A DNA stretch of 64,000 bases from positions 1 through 64,000 of the forward strand of contig JAKQDQ010000058.1 of assembly GCA_029573725.1 (NCBI GenBank), given 5' to 3'. The DNA comes from Verrucomicrobiota bacterium. GTDB taxonomy: Bacteria; Verrucomicrobiota; Verrucomicrobiia; Limisphaerales; JADLHS01. The notes under the pieces are model-generated. The model searched no databases and was not told the origin of the DNA. It saw only the letters and a program-made list of their open reading frames with translations. The position numbers were made by a program, and so were the translations under genes. Shown piece by piece: positions 61,297-64,000 of the stretch (the stretch's first letter is position 1; each line of letters opens with the position of its first letter).

Positions 61297-63528
61297 ATGA
61301 ATTCGAACCTGCCAGATGGCACGGAGAACACCGAAACGCCCAAAGGCGGCATCGGGCTGAGTGACGTCCTGTACACCCTGTTCCGTTACAAGTTCATGGT
61401 GCTGGGCTCCGTGGTTTTGGGGGTGGCGGTGGCCGCCGCCATCTGGATTATGCGTCCGCCCACCTATGAATCCACGGCCAAGATCTACATTCCCTATGTG
61501 ATCTCCTTGACGCCGATCAACCCCAAGGATCGTGAGACGGACGTAACGCCGACGATTTTTGGGCCGGACACCGTGATCAACACGGAAATCGAGATGCTCC
61601 GAAGTTTCGATACGGCCATTGATGTCGCCAGGCATTTTGGACCGGAAAAAATCCTCGCCCGATACGGCGGCGGGTCGAATCTTCTGGATGCGGCGGGGGT
61701 GATTGCGAACGGGCTCACCGTGGCGCCCCCCCGGGCCATGTACATGAGTGCAACCCTTTCGCATCGCGATCCGGAATTGGTGCAGCCGTTGTTGCAAGGG
61801 GTTGTGGAATCTTACATGCATCTGCATCACGACCTGCGTATCGGCGACACCAGCAACTATGTGGAACAGGTGAATTCGGCCGCAAAGAAGATCTCTTCCA
61901 TTGATGAACAGTTGAAGAATTTACGCACTCAAGCCGGGGTGCCCGATCTGCGGGAACGGCAGGTGGCGATCAGCCGGGAATACACCGAACTGCAGAGCCA
62001 AATGTCCCGCGCCCAGATTGAACTCAATCGCCTGAAGGCCCGGCAAGGAGAGACCACTGAGGAGGCGGCGCCAGCGGCGCCAGCGGCGCCGGTGGTGGAG
62101 CTCACCCAGGAGGTGCTTGACGCCTACTCCGGCTTAAACGCTCAAATCCAGGACATGAAACGGCTCCGGCAACGAGCCCTCCTCGTGGACGATCTGACCA
62201 CGAATCATCCGGCGGTGCTGAAACTGGACGTCAAACTCCAGGGACTCTTGCGACAGAAGCTTGCCTTGGAACAGCAACATGCATCCTTGACCAATTTTCC
62301 CACGGGGCAGTTGCTCTCCACGGCCAATTCGGTCAGCAATCTGCCGGTGGTCACCGTGGAAATGGAACAGCAGTCCATCGAGCGGCTGGCGCGGACCGTG
62401 CAGGCGGACGAGCTCATGCTCACCAATCTCACGGAGGAGGCGTTCCGCTTAATGGAACTGGAGCCGAAAATCGCGGAGTTGGAGCGGTTGCGCAAAGCGG
62501 CCGAGGAGGATTACGAATTTTACCGGGCCACCCTGGAGAAGGCCAAAAAGGAGGAAAGCGGGCAGGGCGGGTTGGCGAATATGCAGAAGATGGAATCGCC
62601 CACCCCGCCCAAGGTCAACAATAAAAAATTGTACAAGCTCCTGGGCGCAGGGTTCGGCGGGTGCGTCGGTTTGGGGCTGGGGGCGATTGCCCTGCTTGGA
62701 CTGGTGCTGGATCGCGCCATCCGCAGGCCATCACAAATTACTCGCCAATTGCGGATGCCGCTGCTGCTCACCATTCCGGACATTCGGCGTGCCGCGGGGG
62801 CCTGGCATTGGGACGCGGGGAAAAAGCTCAAGGTGGCGAAACCGGACGAGGAAGCCTCAAGCGGTGCGGCTTTGGCCAGTTGGGCGCCGGACCACGGATT
62901 GCAGACCTATATCGAGGGTCTGCGGGAGCGCGTGATAACGCACTTCGAAGCCAGGAAATTTGAGACCTATCCCAAACTGGTTGGGGTGACCGCCTGCACG
63001 GTCAGTGCCGGAGTCAGCACACTGGCCAGCGGCCTGGCGGCCTCCCTGTCGCGTACCGGCAGAGGGAGTGCCCTGCTGGTGGACTGGAATTCCGGACAGG
63101 GAACAACCTACTCGTTTTACAAAGGCAAGGCCGGCTACGGGCCATCGCAATCTTTTGAGGTGGATGCCGATTCTGATGCAGCTTCCGGCGCGGCATCATC
63201 CCTCACGGTGACAAAACATCAGGAGGGTCGCAGAGCAAACGACCGTCTGGCGGACATGCTTCCACCCGATTTTGATGAGTATGTGCCCAATCTTAAGGCG
63301 GAGGCGTACGAATATATTGTCTTCGACATGGCGTGCGTGACGCCGGCAAGTGTTTCGGCGCGCATGGCCGGACGCATGGATATTGTGCTTTTCGTGATTG
63401 AAGCGGGTAAGACCAAGGACTATGCGGCGCGTTACGCTTGCGGGCTGATGCGTGAGTCCCGCGCCAATACCGTGGCGGTTTTGAACAAGTTTCATAATCC
63501 GGTGCCGGATTGGTTGACGCAGGACTAG
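61297..63528 (+). CDS. Wzz/BY-kinase-like chain-length protein with a degenerate P-loop
   Basis: 743 residues from ATG 61297. Wzz domain: N-terminal helix (FRYKFMVLGSVVLGVAVAAAIWIM), the periplasmic Wzz fold, a long coiled-coil (about 190-450: EQVNSAAKKISSIDEQLKNL, ALEQQHASL), a Pro-rich step PTPPKVNNKKLYKLL and a second helix. The C-terminal cytosolic domain looks like a BY-kinase ATPase (YIEGLRERVITHFEA, VSTLASGLAASLSRTG, ALLVDWNSG, YIVFDMACVT), but the P-loop about 568-576 reads SAGVST in place of GEGKST, so the key Lys is Val, and there is no Tyr cluster at the C-terminus. It may therefore set chain length or couple to export without kinase activity. Confidence 0.85.
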   Translation: MNSNLPDGTENTETPKGGIGLSDVLYTLFRYKFMVLGSVVLGVAVAAAIWIMRPPTYESTAKIYIPYVISLTPINPKDRETDVTPTIFGPDTVINTEIEMLRSFDTAIDVARHFGPEKILARYGGGSNLLDAAGVIANGLTVAPPRAMYMSATLSHRDPELVQPLLQGVVESYMHLHHDLRIGDTSNYVEQVNSAAKKISSIDEQLKNLRTQAGVPDLRERQVAISREYTELQSQMSRAQIELNRLKARQGETTEEAAPAAPAAPVVELTQEVLDAYSGLNAQIQDMKRLRQRALLVDDLTTNHPAVLKLDVKLQGLLRQKLALEQQHASLTNFPTGQLLSTANSVSNLPVVTVEMEQQSIERLARTVQADELMLTNLTEEAFRLMELEPKIAELERLRKAAEEDYEFYRATLEKAKKEESGQGGLANMQKMESPTPPKVNNKKLYKLLGAGFGGCVGLGLGAIALLGLVLDRAIRRPSQITRQLRMPLLLTIPDIRRAAGAWHWDAGKKLKVAKPDEEASSGAALASWAPDHGLQTYIEGLRERVITHFEARKFETYPKLVGVTACTVSAGVSTLASGLAASLSRTGRGSALLVDWNSGQGTTYSFYKGKAGYGPSQSFEVDADSDAASGAASSLTVTKHQEGRRANDRLADMLPPDFDEYVPNLKAEAYEYIVFDMACVTPASVSARMAGRMDIVLFVIEAGKTKDYAARYACGLMRESRANTVAVLNKFHNPVPDWLTQD

Positions 63529-63770
63529 ACGCCGCGCCCGCCCGAACGGCACCTGGGGTGCTGGAATCCCAACCCGCGCAGCGAAGCATTTGGCGCTGCC
63601 TCGAATTTGCTTTGTGTCGAGAGTCAATCTATTCCTGGCCAGCAGTTTGCGCAAAACGTGCGAACTGACGGGGACGAAGTCTGCCCAATGCCCTTCGGGC
63701 GGGCACACCGGAGGGTTGCTTGAGCAGTCCACCTCGTCACGGACGAAGGCCCGCCGCTGAATTTTAATTT

Positions 63771-64000
63771 GTGTCAAATTCGCTCCTCCATCGTTGTTAC
63801 TACGCCGTCAAACCGCTCCTGCCGAAGCGGATACGTTATGTAATGCGCCGGGTGCATGCCAGGAGAAGGCGGGTGCGGTTCACGGAATCCTGGCCCATCC
63901 TCCCGGGCAGCGAACGCCCCCCGGCCAACTGGCCTGGCTGGCCGGAAGGACGCCAGTTCGCGGTGGTATTGACTCATGATGTGGAGGGCCAAAAGGGGTT
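63771..64000 (+). CDS. Polysaccharide deacetylase-like protein, cut by the right edge
   Basis: From GTG 63771, just after an in-frame TAA at 63765, the frame is open to the window end (76 codons and two bases). It reads MSNSLLHRCYYAVKPLLPKR, then RRVRFTESWPILPGSE, and ends FAVVLTHDVEGQKG. The pattern YYxxKPLLPKR with basic residues, WPI, and LTHDVE is the opening of polysaccharide deacetylase-like proteins found in exopolysaccharide loci, where THDVE carries the first metal ligand Asp. It continues the locus beyond the window. ATG 63843 is an alternative start. Confidence 0.7.
   Translation, partial: MSNSLLHRCYYAVKPLLPKRIRYVMRRVHARRRRVRFTESWPILPGSERPPANWPGWPEGRQFAVVLTHDVEGQKG

Noticed and set aside
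63774..63992. Minus-strand 72-residue open frame at the right edge
   Set aside because: Shadow of the partial polysaccharide deacetylase-like gene.

Overview
The window looks like a chromosomal segment of a GC-rich bacterium of the Verrucomicrobiota, most likely the Limisphaerales/Pedosphaera side. The reasons are: three genes with the near-invariant prepilin-like N-terminus ([13 protein letters not shown]) and an H-x9-DG-type tail, a PEP-CTERM protein, secreted beta-propeller/Ig/cadherin-like proteins with a shared verrucomicrobial-style C-terminal domain, a one-piece SecDF, weak or absent Shine-Dalgarno sites, and a genus-neutral housekeeping set. The phylum call is inference from gene style, not from a marker search.

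Layout. 1-1556: 3' part of a giant secreted protein made of 159-bp tandem repeats, broken by a one-base deletion and preceded by an inverted piece of the same repeat (probable contig edge). 2.0-8.0 kb: purD, a P1-family self-cleaving aminopeptidase, mnmE, then on the minus strand a lipase-like hydrolase and nadA. 8.0-11.9 kb: a pseudopilin-like gene, divergent from two tandem secreted paralogues, the first with PEP-CTERM. 12.1-15.5 kb: a phosphate group (CBS-domain family II pyrophosphatase, Pit transporter, DUF47 protein). 15.8-22.0 kb: rpsL-rpsG-fusA and yajC-secDF. 22.1-28.7 kb: TerC-type membrane protein, recJ, a PcrA/UvrD helicase, a HAD phosphatase and an HD phosphohydrolase. 28.8-31.5 kb: a coupled NitT/TauT-type ABC importer. 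31.8-34.8 kb: a small zinc-ribbon membrane protein, a small unknown protein, bioB and an M14 carboxypeptidase-like gene.

34.9-38.9 kb holds the most unusual cluster: an APH-type small-molecule kinase translationally coupled to an enolase homologue that lacks the catalytic histidine and has Asp for a key Glu, followed by two ABC-2 (DUF990-like) permease subunits without their usual ATPase. 39-44.4 kb: two more pseudopilin-like genes, a membrane-anchored PHP phosphoesterase and aspS. 44.7-50.5 kb: secreted surface proteins (propeller/Ig protein with a recent internal duplication, a lipoprotein hydrolase, a beta-helix protein).

50.9-53.7 kb (minus): two tandem PilT-type ATPases and a receiver-like protein with no phosphorylatable Asp. 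53.8 kb to the right edge: a MidA-type methyltransferase and then an exopolysaccharide locus: rmlA-rmlC-rmlD-rmlB (dTDP-rhamnose), a polyprenyl-phosphate sugar-1-phosphate transferase, a WbpB-like dehydrogenase coupled to a WbpD-like acetyltransferase, a Wzz/BY-kinase-like protein whose P-loop has decayed, and the start of a polysaccharide deacetylase-like gene cut by the window edge. PEP-CTERM proteins and exopolysaccharide loci usually travel with an exosortase; none is in the window, but the locus continues to the right. No tRNA, rRNA, CRISPR array, insertion sequence or origin was recognised.
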